Made by a program: the position numbers and the translations under genes. 64,000 nucleotides of DNA. Source: CAWUKT01 sp963923035. Its GTDB lineage: Bacteria; Bacteroidota; Bacteroidia; J057; JADKCL01. This document shows, piece after piece, positions 42,113-50,735 of the stretch; positions within the stretch are counted from its first letter, which is position 1; every line of letters starts with the position of its first letter. The notes under the pieces are model-generated. The model was not told the origin of the DNA, did not search any database, and worked only from the letters and a program-made list of their open reading frames with translations. Location of the stretch: NCBI GenBank assembly GCA_963923035.1, contig CAWUKT010000029.1, positions 1 to 64,000 on the forward strand. The letters run 5' to 3'.

Positions 42113-43273
42113 TCACGAACGGGGGCCGGCGGCCAATGGCGTTTGGGGAGGGACGGCGGGAATGCGGCCGCGTTCCTGGGGCAGGGAAACGGTATTCAGG
42201 TGGGGCAAGACGTAGCGGCCGAAGAGTTCGCATTCTTGCAGGTGGGGGTAGCCGGAGAAAATGAATGCCCGGATGCCCAGGTCCATATAACGCCGGATTT
42301 TGGCGAGGATGGTATCGGGGGTGCCCACGAGGGCGGCCCCGCAACCGCTCCGGGCCCGGCCAATGCCGGTCCACAATTCCGGTTCGATGAAGCCGTCGTC
42401 GTCCGCCGCTTCCCGCATCTCCGCCTGGCGGGACACGCCGTAGGACTTCGCGTCCAAGGCCCGCTCCCGAATCTCTTTGCCCAGCTTCGCATCCAATTTC
42501 GACATCAGACGCCGCGCCCAGGCCTTCGCTTCCGCCTCCGTCTCCCGCACGATCACATGCACCCGCAAACCAAAGTCCACTTTTCTCCCGTAACCCGCCG
42601 CTTTCTCACTCATGTTCCCCATCAACTCCGCCAGCCGCTCCTCGGTCTCGGGCCACATCAGGTACACATCGCAATGCTCGGCACACAAGTCCACCCCGGG
42701 CGGCGAATAACCCCCGAAGTAGAGCAGGGGCCCACCCGTTTGGTAGGTTTTGAGCGGCAGGGTATTCTCCAACTGCACCTGGTAGAACTGGCCCTTGAAG
42801 TCGATGTGGTCCTGGGTCCAACCTTGCTTCAGGATCTCGATCACTTCCCGGCTCCGCTGGTAGCGGTCGGCCGAAGGGAGGTTCTCGCCCGGCTGGTTGG
42901 AAGAAATGATGTTCAGGGTCAGGCGCCCCTTGAGGATATGGTCCAACGTCGCGACGGCCCGCCCCAACATCGGCGGGTACACTTCTCCGCAGCGGATGGC
43001 CGGCAGCAGGTTGATCTGCTGGGTGAGCGGGGCATTGGCCGCGGCGAAGGTCCACGTGTCCTGCCCGACCTGGTACGAGGAGGGGCAAAGGATATTGCGG
43101 AAGCCGAGGCGGTCGGCGTTCTGAAGGATATTCGAGGCGTTTTCCCAGGTGCTTTTCAGCGTCGGGTCGAGTTCGCCCATGAATTCGAAATCGCCGTTGC
43201 AGATCGGAGCGAACCAGGAGACTTCGGCCCCTTGCAGGCCCTCGGAGTAGATTTGGATTCTATTGTCTGACAT
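42113..43273 (-). CDS. LLM-class flavin-dependent monooxygenase (SsuD-like)
   Basis: A 386-residue luciferase-like TIM-barrel protein. Motifs include the N-terminal strand with SEGLQGAEVSWFAP, a region around NILCPSSYQVGQDTW, LTLNIISSN, the LLYFGGYSPPG turn, and GCGAALVGTPDTILAKI near the C-terminus, where the family binds flavin phosphate. It most resembles alkanesulfonate or related FMNH2-dependent monooxygenases. A separate flavin reductase gene is not visible here. The start at ATG 43273 is preferred; an upstream extension to 43318 would overlap the aldo-keto reductase end. It lies 11 bases after that gene. Confidence 0.85.
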   Translation of the reverse strand: MSDNRIQIYSEGLQGAEVSWFAPICNGDFEFMGELDPTLKSTWENASNILQNADRLGFRNILCPSSYQVGQDTWTFAAANAPLTQQINLLPAIRCGEVYPPMLGRAVATLDHILKGRLTLNIISSNQPGENLPSADRYQRSREVIEILKQGWTQDHIDFKGQFYQVQLENTLPLKTYQTGGPLLYFGGYSPPGVDLCAEHCDVYLMWPETEERLAELMGNMSEKAAGYGRKVDFGLRVHVIVRETEAEAKAWARRLMSKLDAKLGKEIRERALDAKSYGVSRQAEMREAADDDGFIEPELWTGIGRARSGCGAALVGTPDTILAKIRRYMDLGIRAFIFSGYPHLQECELFGRYVLPHLNTVSLPQERGRIPAVPPQTPLAAGPRS

Positions 43274-43284
43274 AAGTCGGAGTA

Positions 43285-44178
43285 TCAGGGAACGGGTTGG
43301 CCGGTCGAAGCGGACCAAAGGGTGTACCAGTCCTCACGGGAGAGCTGGATGTGGAGGGCATCGACGGCGGATTTTACGCGGTCGGTTTTCGTAGTGCCGA
43401 GTACGGGCCGGATGCCGGACGGGTGCCGCAGCAGGAAGGCCAACAAGAGTTGGTCGAGGGCGGCGTTGTATTTTTTGCCGAGGTCAGCCGCGGTCGCGCG
43501 GATGCGCTCCAATTGGGGATCGTCGCCGGGCTGGAACAAGGCGCCGCCGCCGAGGGGCGACCAGGCCTGCGGGGCCACGCCTTTGGCCAGCAACTGGTCG
43601 AAGGTGCCGTCCAGGAAGGGATCGAGGTGGAGCAGGTTTACCTGGACCTGGTTCGTGCTGAGTGGCGTGAACTGGTTGAGGAGATCGAATTGGGCCGGGG
43701 TAAAATTGCTCACGCCGAATGCTTTGACCTTGCCTTCGGCCCGGAGGGCATCGATGGCATCGGCGATTTCGGTCGGGTCCATGAGGGCATCCGGCCGGTG
43801 GATGAGCAATTGGTCGAGGTGGTCGGTATGGAGGTCGGCGAGGGACTGCTCGACCGAGGCCCGGATATGGGCGGCGCTGGTGTCGTAGTACTTGGTGGTG
43901 TACTGGGGTCGGTTGGGATCGGGACGGCAGATGCCGCATTTTGAGATCAACTCGAGGCGGTCGCGCAGGTCGAGACGCTCCTTGAGGGCCAGCCCGAAAT
44001 CACGCTCTTGCGTATGGTCGCCGTAGATGTCGGCGAGGTCGAAGGTGGTGATGCCCCATTCGATGCACTGCTCGATGAATTCGATGTATTGGCTCGTCGA
44101 GAAGTTGGCGCCCCATGCGCCGAGGCGCATGGTTCCCATGATGAGACGGGATGATTTCCCGGAAGAATTTTTCTCCAT
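43285..44178 (-). CDS. Aldo/keto reductase
   Basis: The 297-residue TIM-barrel oxidoreductase has the AKR catalytic tetrad visible: Asp and Tyr in FDLADIYGDH, Lys in the LELISKCGI strand, and His in LDQLLIHRPD. The C-terminal NADPH-binding part has SPLGGGALF and the PVLGTTKTDRV segment. It reduces aldehydes or ketones with NADPH in the cytoplasm; the substrate is unknown. I start at the ATG at 44178 (MEKNSSGKSSRLIMGTM), since the frame above it is a pyrimidine/purine-skewed leader. It heads a three-gene unit with the LLM monooxygenase and the symporter. Confidence 0.88.
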   Translation of the reverse strand: MEKNSSGKSSRLIMGTMRLGAWGANFSTSQYIEFIEQCIEWGITTFDLADIYGDHTQERDFGLALKERLDLRDRLELISKCGICRPDPNRPQYTTKYYDTSAAHIRASVEQSLADLHTDHLDQLLIHRPDALMDPTEIADAIDALRAEGKVKAFGVSNFTPAQFDLLNQFTPLSTNQVQVNLLHLDPFLDGTFDQLLAKGVAPQAWSPLGGGALFQPGDDPQLERIRATAADLGKKYNAALDQLLLAFLLRHPSGIRPVLGTTKTDRVKSAVDALHIQLSREDWYTLWSASTGQPVP

Positions 44179-44484
44179 TCTGAAAAGCTGATTGAGATCC
44201 GGAGGCAAAATAAAAAATCCTCCCCAAAGCACAATTTCCCATTTTCCCTCTTCCATTTGACCTGCCCCTCTTTTCTCCATTTTTCCTTCCCCAGCATTTC
44301 CCCTCCCCTCTTGCCTTTTGAAACCGTTCTCGCTTCATTTCCCATCGTTCTCCCACCCCGTTTTTCATTTCCCCCTCCGCCCACAGCTCTCATTTCCACA
44401 TTCCTATCTTCCCCACACAATAATTGGCCCCGAAATTTTGTTTATTTTCCCAAAGCCCCCACTTTGCGAGGCCCCTGACAACCG
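44179..44484. other. Intergenic polypyrimidine region
   Basis: A divergent gap between the aldo/keto reductase (minus) and ECF sigma (plus) genes. Most of 44240-44420 is C/T on the plus strand, with long runs lacking G. No exact TAnnTTTG element was found for either gene. No ORF or RNA was recognised. Confidence 0.5.
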
Positions 44485-45075
44485 ATGTTTTTCCTACGTT
44501 CCAGCAAAAAGCGCCAGCAACTCACCGACGAGGAGTTGATCACCCGCTACCGCAATACGGGAGAGAGCGCTTATGTCGGAGAATTGTTTGAACGCTACGC
44601 GCACCTCATTTACGGGGTCTGCAAGCGCTATTTGAAGGACGAGGAGGAAAGTCGGGACGCTTCCATGGAAGTGTTTGAATACCTGCTGAAAGAACTTCTC
44701 AAGTACGAAGTTCGTAGTTTCAAGAGTTGGTTGGCGCGGTCGACCTCGAATTTCTGCCTGATGCGGATTCGGAAACGGAAGAGTCAGGAGACGAAAGAGG
44801 ACGAATTCAAAAAAACTTCGAAGGAGGATGTGGAAACGGAATCCTTCCCGCACCTATCCAATGAAGCCGAGGACAAAGAGCTGGAATTGCAGCGCCTGGA
44901 ATCGGCCATCGGGGAACTGAAAGATGAACAAAAGACCTGTGTCGAGTTGTTCTTCCTTCAGGGTAAGTCCTACGATGAGGTGTCGGCCCTCACCGGGTAT
45001 TCGTACAAGCAGGTGAAGAGCCACATCCAAAACGGAAAGCGGAACTTAAAAATCCGCCTGACAAAACAAGAATGA
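44485..45075 (+). CDS. ECF-type RNA polymerase sigma factor
   Basis: The 196-residue sigma-70 family protein has region 2 (LFERYAHLIYGVCKRYLKDEEESRDASMEVFEYLL, core-binding helix) and a DNA-contact helix SFKSWLARSTSNFCLMRIRKRK. A charged linker follows, then region 4 with LFFLQGKSYDEVSALTGYSYKQVKSHIQNGKRNL, the helix-turn-helix. It lacks region 3. Its TGA overlaps the ATG of the zinc-finger anti-sigma gene (ATGA). It is of a different type from the sigma factor at 19165-19737, so the window holds two separate ECF circuits. The promoters it serves are unknown. Confidence 0.9.
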   Translation: MFFLRSSKKRQQLTDEELITRYRNTGESAYVGELFERYAHLIYGVCKRYLKDEEESRDASMEVFEYLLKELLKYEVRSFKSWLARSTSNFCLMRIRKRKSQETKEDEFKKTSKEDVETESFPHLSNEAEDKELELQRLESAIGELKDEQKTCVELFFLQGKSYDEVSALTGYSYKQVKSHIQNGKRNLKIRLTKQE

Positions 45076-46631
45076 GCGAGCACGCCCATATCGCCCCCTT
45101 ATTTTCGGCCGACGAGGAGTCGTGCCTGAGCCACGCCCAAATGCAGGCGTACGCACAAGGCAAGCTCCCCGAGGCGGAGAAGCACCAGGTGGAACGCCAC
45201 CTGCTCAACTGCGAATTGTGCGCGATGGCCTACGAAGGGCTCGCCGGGATGGACGCGGCCGAGGTGGAGGCTGCGACGCAGGATTTGACGGACCGGGCCT
45301 GGAAACGGGTCGCCCACCTGGACCGCAACCGCCGCCGAAGCGCCATCCTATGGCTGTCTTCTGCCGCTGCGATCCTGTTGGTGATTGTGACCGGCTTCTT
45401 TTTACTGGATGGTCCGGATTCCACGAAGTCCCTGGACCAGATCGCGGACCGGATGATGGAGGCGGAGGAAAGCACGGTGGCACCGGAACCAACGTTCGCC
45501 GATGGGTCGGGCCTGGAGAAAGCGGAGGACAGCCCGAATGTAGAGCTCAGTGGTGGCGATTTGGAGCAGCGCAATGCTCCTCCGGCCCCGCCGCAGGAAC
45601 GTGCGGAGGACTTCATCGCCATGGCCGACGATGAGCCCGCGGATTTTGAGGTGCTGGAAGATGCGGATTACGATGGCGCGTCGGAAATGCAGTTCGCCAT
45701 TGTGGAGGAAGTAGAAGAAGAGGCGCCGGAGGAGGAAGTTGATGAAATTGTCATTGATGCCTTCGCGTACAATCGAAATACCAATGCCACTGCTCCGAAG
45801 CAAGAGGTGCCCACGACGACCAGCACGGAAGGCATTGTCTTTGGCGGTGCGTCCGACAAGGGCGATGTGTCGCCCACGGAAGAGAAAAATATGGAGTCGG
45901 GCGTCGGTGGGGTCACCACGGACCTGAGTTCAGGTGGTTTCCTGATGGCGACCGATTCGACGGCGTCTTTTGATGCAAATGGAACCATTGCGCTGAACGA
46001 ACAGATCACCAATGTCAGGTCAGACGATGTGATGGCCATTCCTCAGATGGACGACGGGGTCTCCTCCGAGTACTTTGAGAGTGCGGACCTGGAATCGGTC
46101 ACGATCAGCAGTGCGTCGCGCCGTCAGGCCAAGGTCCGGAGCAACCGGGACCGGGGTGTGGCCCGCTCCAAGCAGAAGCGGAAGACGGAGACGGCGAAGG
46201 ATTTGTCGGTGGCGGACAACAAAAATGCGGAACCGGATGTGCAGGGTGATGTTCTGGATGCTGAAGAGGAAAAGGAACGCGAGGTCGACTATTACCAGCG
46301 GGGTATCCGCTCGTTTGCCAACCAGGATTATTCCAGCAGTGCGCGCGACCTCCGCCAGGCGGCGGAGGATACCCCTCAGAATCTGAACGCCCACTTCTAC
46401 GCCGCCCGCTCCTTCATCGAGATGGAGCAGTATCCCGCGGCCCTGTACCACCTCGATCGCATCCTGAACGAGCAAGAAAATAGTCTCACGGAAGACGCTC
46501 GCTGGTATAAATCGGTGGTGATGCTGCGGATGGGGAACAAAGGCTCGGCGCAGGAGTTGTTGGAAGAGATTGAGGAGCAAGGCGGGAAGCGGGCCAGGAA
46601 GGCCAAGGAAATACTGGAATCTGACTTTTGA
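45072..46631 (+). CDS. Zinc-finger anti-sigma factor with acidic linker and C-terminal TPR
   Basis: The 519-residue protein has an N-terminal anti-sigma zinc-finger (ZAS) domain with H-x3-C-x2-C in RHLLNCELC (about residues 40-48) and one membrane helix at about 95-115 (AILWLSSAAAILLVIVTGFFLL). A long acidic, low-complexity periplasmic stretch (about 120-400) follows, and tetratricopeptide-like repeats at about 405-515 (YYQRGIRSFANQDYSSSARDLRQA, HFYAARSFIEMEQYPAALYHL). It likely holds the overlapping ECF sigma factor inactive until a periplasmic signal. The TPR part may be the sensor or partner-binding region. Release could be by proteolysis, but no protease gene is adjacent. Confidence 0.85.
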   Translation: MSEHAHIAPLFSADEESCLSHAQMQAYAQGKLPEAEKHQVERHLLNCELCAMAYEGLAGMDAAEVEAATQDLTDRAWKRVAHLDRNRRRSAILWLSSAAAILLVIVTGFFLLDGPDSTKSLDQIADRMMEAEESTVAPEPTFADGSGLEKAEDSPNVELSGGDLEQRNAPPAPPQERAEDFIAMADDEPADFEVLEDADYDGASEMQFAIVEEVEEEAPEEEVDEIVIDAFAYNRNTNATAPKQEVPTTTSTEGIVFGGASDKGDVSPTEEKNMESGVGGVTTDLSSGGFLMATDSTASFDANGTIALNEQITNVRSDDVMAIPQMDDGVSSEYFESADLESVTISSASRRQAKVRSNRDRGVARSKQKRKTETAKDLSVADNKNAEPDVQGDVLDAEEEKEREVDYYQRGIRSFANQDYSSSARDLRQAAEDTPQNLNAHFYAARSFIEMEQYPAALYHLDRILNEQENSLTEDARWYKSVVMLRMGNKGSAQELLEEIEEQGGKRARKAKEILESDF

Positions 46632-47170
46632 TGTCAGGTCAACATCCCATCCATTGTCATCTCTCCCCACTCATTCTCCACCCTCAAGCCGGGTTTATCG
46701 AAACCCGCAAAAGGTTAAACAAAATGTTCAGCAGATTATAGGATTATTGCCCCCAGAATTGTTCACTCAGATTTTCAAACTATTTTTCTGCCCTCTCCGA
46801 AATGCCCCTCAAATCCTCAAAATCGCCCCTCTCCAAGTTGACTGTCTTCCAAACTACATTTTTGAAATAATGCGCCGATTGGTTTAGGGGATAGAAAAAT
46901 AGACGCTGAATCCTCCAAGGATTGCAAAAAAATATTGGCCCCTCATCCTGTCTGGCGCACTTTTTCCTTGACCCGATTCGACTGAATTCATTTTCAAGTA
47001 CTTGAATAGCCCAATCGTGCAGCTGACCGCCCTGGGATTATTGAGTTCCGTCGGAAAAACACATTTTGTTCACCATTTTTATCGAATCGCATAAACAAAA
47101 AGACAACCCGCCCTGTTAGTGGAATGTATAATCAATCAGATTACAACACCACTCATTTTCTCCTATACTC
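46632..47170. other. Long intergenic region with palindrome
   Basis: A 539-base gap before the DUF4397 gene. A small hairpin CGGGTTT ATCG AAACCCG lies at 46690-46707 but lacks a T-run. A perfect 14-base palindrome TTCAAGTACTTGAA lies at 46993-47006 and could be an operator or chance. The remainder is mixed, AT-richer than neighbours and without ORFs, RNA genes or repeats that I recognise. Confidence 0.45.
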
Positions 47171-48916
47171 ATGAAGAAACTATTTACATTATTAGCACTT
47201 TCGCTTCTGCTTACAACTGGAATCAATGCACAGGGCACTGCCCGGGTTCAGGTTGTACACAACTGCGCCGATGCCGCTGCTGCAACGGTTGACGTTTACC
47301 TGACGGCATTGGGTGCATCCACTCTGCTGTTTAATGATGTCCCCTTTCGTGCAGCCGAGCCCTTCATCGATGCTCCGGCGGGCATTCCGCTGCAGGTCGG
47401 TATCGCTCCCGGAAACTCTGCTTCCGTCAACGATACGATCGCCAACTTTAACCTCACCCTCACCGCCAACACCAATTACATTGTTGTTGCTGATGGTATC
47501 ATCGATACGCCCAATTATAGCCCTGCGCCTCCGTTTGGTCTTCAGATCTACGCCCAGGCCCAGGAATTCGCATCTACTCCTGGCAAAGTTGACGTCCTCG
47601 TCCACCACGGCTCCACCGACGCTCCGGCAGTTGATGTCGTAGAAGTGGCCCAAACCGGTGGTGCCCGCATCGTCAATGGCGCGGCTTACACCGGATTCGC
47701 AGGCTATCTCGAGTTGGATCCGATTGATTACGAACTTCAGGTCCGTACCGACGAGTGTGACATTACTGTTGCTCAGTACACCGCTCCGCTGGGTAGCCTC
47801 ATTCCCGCCACCCTGGCCGACAGCGCTGTCATGGTAGTAGCTTCCGGCTTCCTCGATCCAGCCGCTAACAACAATGGTGCTGCCTTTGGTCTGTTTGCAG
47901 TCCTGCCTTCCGGTGGCCCCTTCATTGCGCTCCCTTCTTCATCCATATCCACTTCTCGTGCCCAGGTCATCCACAACGCTCCGGACGTATTGGCTGACAC
48001 CGTCGACGTATGGTTCAACGACCAGCCCCTGTTGGTTGACTTTGCCTTCCGCACGGCTTCTCCCTTCATCGACATCCCCGCCGGCACTCCGTTTGACATC
48101 TCCATCCAGCCCAAGAACTCCACCGATACCATTGGTGCATTGGCCCGCTTTACTTACAATGTTCCCGGCGGTGACAAGTTCCACCTGATCGCAGCTGGCC
48201 ACGTAGATACTTCCCTCTACAGCCCCGGTGTACCGTTCGACATCCACGTGTACAATCAAGCTCAAGAGTGTGCCGCTGCCGCTGGCAACACTGATATCTC
48301 CGTCTACCACGGTTCTACCGATGCTCCGACGGTTGACGTAGTTGAAACGGCTGTTCCGCTCGGCACCATTGCTGACGACCTGGCTTACTCTCAGGCAACT
48401 TTCTACGCTCAGGTACCGACTCAGGACCTCGTAGTTGACGTTCGCGACCAGACGGGTACGACCACGGTTGCTTCTTACCAAGCTCCCATTGCCACCCTCG
48501 GCTACGAAGACAGCGCACTCGTTGTACTGGCTTCCGGCTTCCTCAATACCGCTAACAACAACGGTGGTGAACCATTCGGTCTGTGGGTCGCTCTTCCTGG
48601 TGGTGGTGATCTCATTCCGCTTCCCGTCATCGTTGGTGTAGAAGATGAGCTGGCAGCTGAAGTAGATTTCAGCGTGTTCCCGAACCCCGCTCAAAATTTC
48701 TTAAACATTAAGTACGATTCTCCGGTTAATGGAGAAACCACAGCTACCCTGCACGACCTTAGCGGTCGGGCGATTGCTAGCCAAGCATTTGGCAACCTGA
48801 GCCAAGGCGAGCAAGAGCTTCAAATTGACGTCCTCGACATCCCCGCAGGTATGTACCTGCTGAATGTCCAGCAAGGAAATATTCAACTGAATCAAAAAGT
48901 TCAGATCATTCATTAA
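47171..48916 (+). CDS. Secreted DUF4397 tandem-domain protein with T9SS sorting domain
   Basis: The 581-residue protein has a signal peptide (ending near INAQ). Two copies of DUF4397 follow, about residues 23-230 and 260-480: each has R(V/A)QV(V/I)HN near its start, PF(I)D(A/I)PAG(I/T)P, and a later VHHGSTDAP/VYHGSTDAP with VDVVE. The proteins end in a type IX secretion sorting domain (FSVFPNPAQNFLNIKY through KVQIIH). DUF4397 folds are beta-sandwich and of unknown function. Surface or extracellular location is expected. The gene has its own unit, followed by three hairpins at 48938-49083. Confidence 0.88.
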   Translation: MKKLFTLLALSLLLTTGINAQGTARVQVVHNCADAAAATVDVYLTALGASTLLFNDVPFRAAEPFIDAPAGIPLQVGIAPGNSASVNDTIANFNLTLTANTNYIVVADGIIDTPNYSPAPPFGLQIYAQAQEFASTPGKVDVLVHHGSTDAPAVDVVEVAQTGGARIVNGAAYTGFAGYLELDPIDYELQVRTDECDITVAQYTAPLGSLIPATLADSAVMVVASGFLDPAANNNGAAFGLFAVLPSGGPFIALPSSSISTSRAQVIHNAPDVLADTVDVWFNDQPLLVDFAFRTASPFIDIPAGTPFDISIQPKNSTDTIGALARFTYNVPGGDKFHLIAAGHVDTSLYSPGVPFDIHVYNQAQECAAAAGNTDISVYHGSTDAPTVDVVETAVPLGTIADDLAYSQATFYAQVPTQDLVVDVRDQTGTTTVASYQAPIATLGYEDSALVVLASGFLNTANNNGGEPFGLWVALPGGGDLIPLPVIVGVEDELAAEVDFSVFPNPAQNFLNIKYDSPVNGETTATLHDLSGRAIASQAFGNLSQGEQELQIDVLDIPAGMYLLNVQQGNIQLNQKVQIIH

Positions 48917-48937
48917 AGTATCTTTATTGTAGTCATC

Positions 48938-48977
48938 AGGGGCGATCGGTGCCAGCCGATTAGCCCCTATTTTTTTG
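48938..48977 (+). terminator. Terminator 1 after the DUF4397 gene
   Basis: AGGGGC pairs with GCCCCT and an inner ATCGG pairs with CCGAT, enclosing TGCCAG. The hairpin is followed by A and an 8-T run. It is the first of three consecutive hairpins. Confidence 0.8.
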
Positions 48978-49000
48978 CCTTGACCCAGGCAAAACGTCCG

Positions 49001-49033
49001 CCCCGATCCGCTTCAAAATGGATCGGGGTTTTT
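49001..49033 (+). terminator. Terminator 2 after the DUF4397 gene
   Basis: A perfect 9-bp stem CCCCGATCC / GGATCGGGG with a 10-base loop, followed by five T and then more T-rich sequence. Confidence 0.75.
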
Positions 49034-49058
49034 GGTTTTGAAAAAAGGGGGAATGAGA

Positions 49059-49083
49059 AAAGCCCCTCGGCGGGAGGGGCTTT
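49059..49083. terminator. Terminator 3 between DUF4397 and membrane-protein genes
   Basis: A perfect 10-bp stem AAAGCCCCTC / GAGGGGCTTT with loop GGCGG. A/T-rich flanks suit both directions. A further GGTACC TCTT GGTACC hairpin follows at 49115-49130. Confidence 0.7.
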
Positions 49084-49251
49084 GTACTGATAACTTTAGT
49101 TTTTTGGCTTATGTGGTACCTCTTGGTACCAACCCGCGTTTCCTAGGTGCGGGGCCAATGTGGCGCATAATGAAAGAACAGTCTGCTAATATTGTGAATT
49201 GTAAAAACTTGTTTACATATACGGAGCGGGGGAAAAATTGTTGTGTAAAAA

Positions 49252-50541
49252 ATGATGATATTGCCGGGCATGGGGAATGCGAGCTCGGAAAAGCGACTTT
49301 GGAGGCAGGTACGGTGGTATTTGGTGGGGCTGGGCTTGTTGCTTTTGGTGGCTACATTTCTGAAAATGACGCGCTTGACGACCAATCCGCGCTCGCGCGT
49401 CATCACGGTCCAGCGCCTGGTAGACGACCAGACCTGGTCCCACGCATTTCCCGGTGATACCACCCCTTTTGAGCTGTCCATCGACGCCGTCCAAATTGAC
49501 GGGCGCTTGTACTCGTCCAAGCCTCCGAACTACCCGGCCATCATGGCGGGGGAAGCGATGGCAGTGCATTCCCTGACGGGGATGCCCTTCTACGAAAAGC
49601 GCCTTGACTACCTGCGCGTCCTGGTCATCCTGAACCAAATCTTGCCCTACCTCCTGTTGTTGGGGCTCGTTTTTTCCTTCCTCCGCCACCATACCCACGA
49701 TCCCTGGACGGTCTGGTTCATGCTCCTGGCCCTCGGTCCGGCCATGCTGGCCTTTGGCTACGCTGCGACCATCAACAACCATACGGTTTCGGCCACGCTC
49801 TATACCATTGGATTTATCCTGGTCCACCGAATTCGCCACGGAGATGGCGGCCGAATCTGGCACTACGCCCTGATCGGCCTCATGGCGGGCCTCGCCTTTT
49901 CCATTGAATTGCCCAGCGGAGGATTGGCATTGGGACTGCTCGCCCTCTTGTTCCTCCACGCCCCCCGAAAAGCTGCGCTGTCCCTGCCCTTTTTTCTATT
50001 GCCCATTTTCACCTCCCTCCTCTTCTACCAATATATCTCCGGCGATTGGCGTCCCTTCCAATTGCGGTCCGACCTGTTCAAGTTCGAGGGCAGCTACTGG
50101 AATGAACTGGAGGGCATCGACGCGGAAAAGCCCTCCAAAGGAGCCTATATCTTCCATATGCTGGTCGGCTTTCGGGGCCTCTTCTCGATGACGCCCGTTT
50201 TGGTCCTGGGCGTGATCGGCCTCGTGCGGTCCCTGGCTCGACCGAATGGCTGGCTGAAGCGGGAATGGCAAATGATGGTGCCGGGGATCCTCGCCCTGAT
50301 GGTGTTTGTGGTGTTCAATACGTGGAACTATGGCGGGGACTGCATTGGGATGCGGTGGTTCATCTGCTTTTCGCCGCTGCTGATGCTGGCGGGCATTCCG
50401 GTGGTGGAGCAGTTGGGGAAATCGGGGCGGGGACGATTGCTGGCCATGGCCTTGTTGCTGTGGAGCATTCCCTGGAATCTCCAGGCGCTGTTTGAGGAGG
50501 CCTTTGTCTTGGGCTGGTTTGATACGTTGTGGGGACGGTAA
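49252..50541 (+). CDS. Polytopic membrane protein, possibly glycosyltransferase 39-like
   Basis: The 429-residue inner-membrane protein has about ten helices (for example 21-40, 123-148, 156-175, 185-205, 213-232, 240-258). The loop after helix 1 is large and hydrophilic and contains SSKPPNYPAIMAGE (acidic and Pro-rich), as in some C-type glycosyltransferases of the Pmt/ArnT superfamily, but I see no decisive catalytic motif. The EGSYWNELEGIDAEKP loop is periplasmic-like. I cannot name it. It starts with two adjacent ATG codons at 49252 and 49255. It is monocistronic. Confidence 0.7.
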   Translation: MMILPGMGNASSEKRLWRQVRWYLVGLGLLLLVATFLKMTRLTTNPRSRVITVQRLVDDQTWSHAFPGDTTPFELSIDAVQIDGRLYSSKPPNYPAIMAGEAMAVHSLTGMPFYEKRLDYLRVLVILNQILPYLLLLGLVFSFLRHHTHDPWTVWFMLLALGPAMLAFGYAATINNHTVSATLYTIGFILVHRIRHGDGGRIWHYALIGLMAGLAFSIELPSGGLALGLLALLFLHAPRKAALSLPFFLLPIFTSLLFYQYISGDWRPFQLRSDLFKFEGSYWNELEGIDAEKPSKGAYIFHMLVGFRGLFSMTPVLVLGVIGLVRSLARPNGWLKREWQMMVPGILALMVFVVFNTWNYGGDCIGMRWFICFSPLLMLAGIPVVEQLGKSGRGRLLAMALLLWSIPWNLQALFEEAFVLGWFDTLWGR

Positions 50542-50625
50542 ATGAAAGAGCGGCAGAGCGGACTTCGAATGCCAAATAAAAAATCCCAAATGGGTCGATG
50601 AACTGGCGAAAAGGAGCGCGAATCG

Positions 50626-50695
50626 CAACAGGATGGACAGAAATAGAGGTGGGATTTAGATTTTTTGGGAAAAGTGTCTAAATTCCATCCTGTTG
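50626..50695. repeat. Inverted repeat upstream of the secreted hypothetical gene
   Basis: A perfect 12-bp inverted repeat (CAACAGGATGGA at 50626-50637 and TCCATCCTGTTG at 50684-50695) encloses a second pair, ATTTAGA (50654-50660) and TCTAAAT (50677-50683). It ends 40 bases before an ATG and has no T-run, so it is more like a regulatory RNA structure or a small repetitive element than a terminator. Similar CCTGT-rich intergenic repeats occur in other Bacteroidota. Confidence 0.55.
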
Positions 50696-50735
50696 AAACG
50701 GAAAAAATGTTCGATTACCTTAAACCTATTTTTTT

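Noticed and set aside
46690..46707. Hairpin after the anti-sigma gene as a terminator
   Set aside because: The stem is only 7 bp and is followed by CAAAAGG rather than a T-run.
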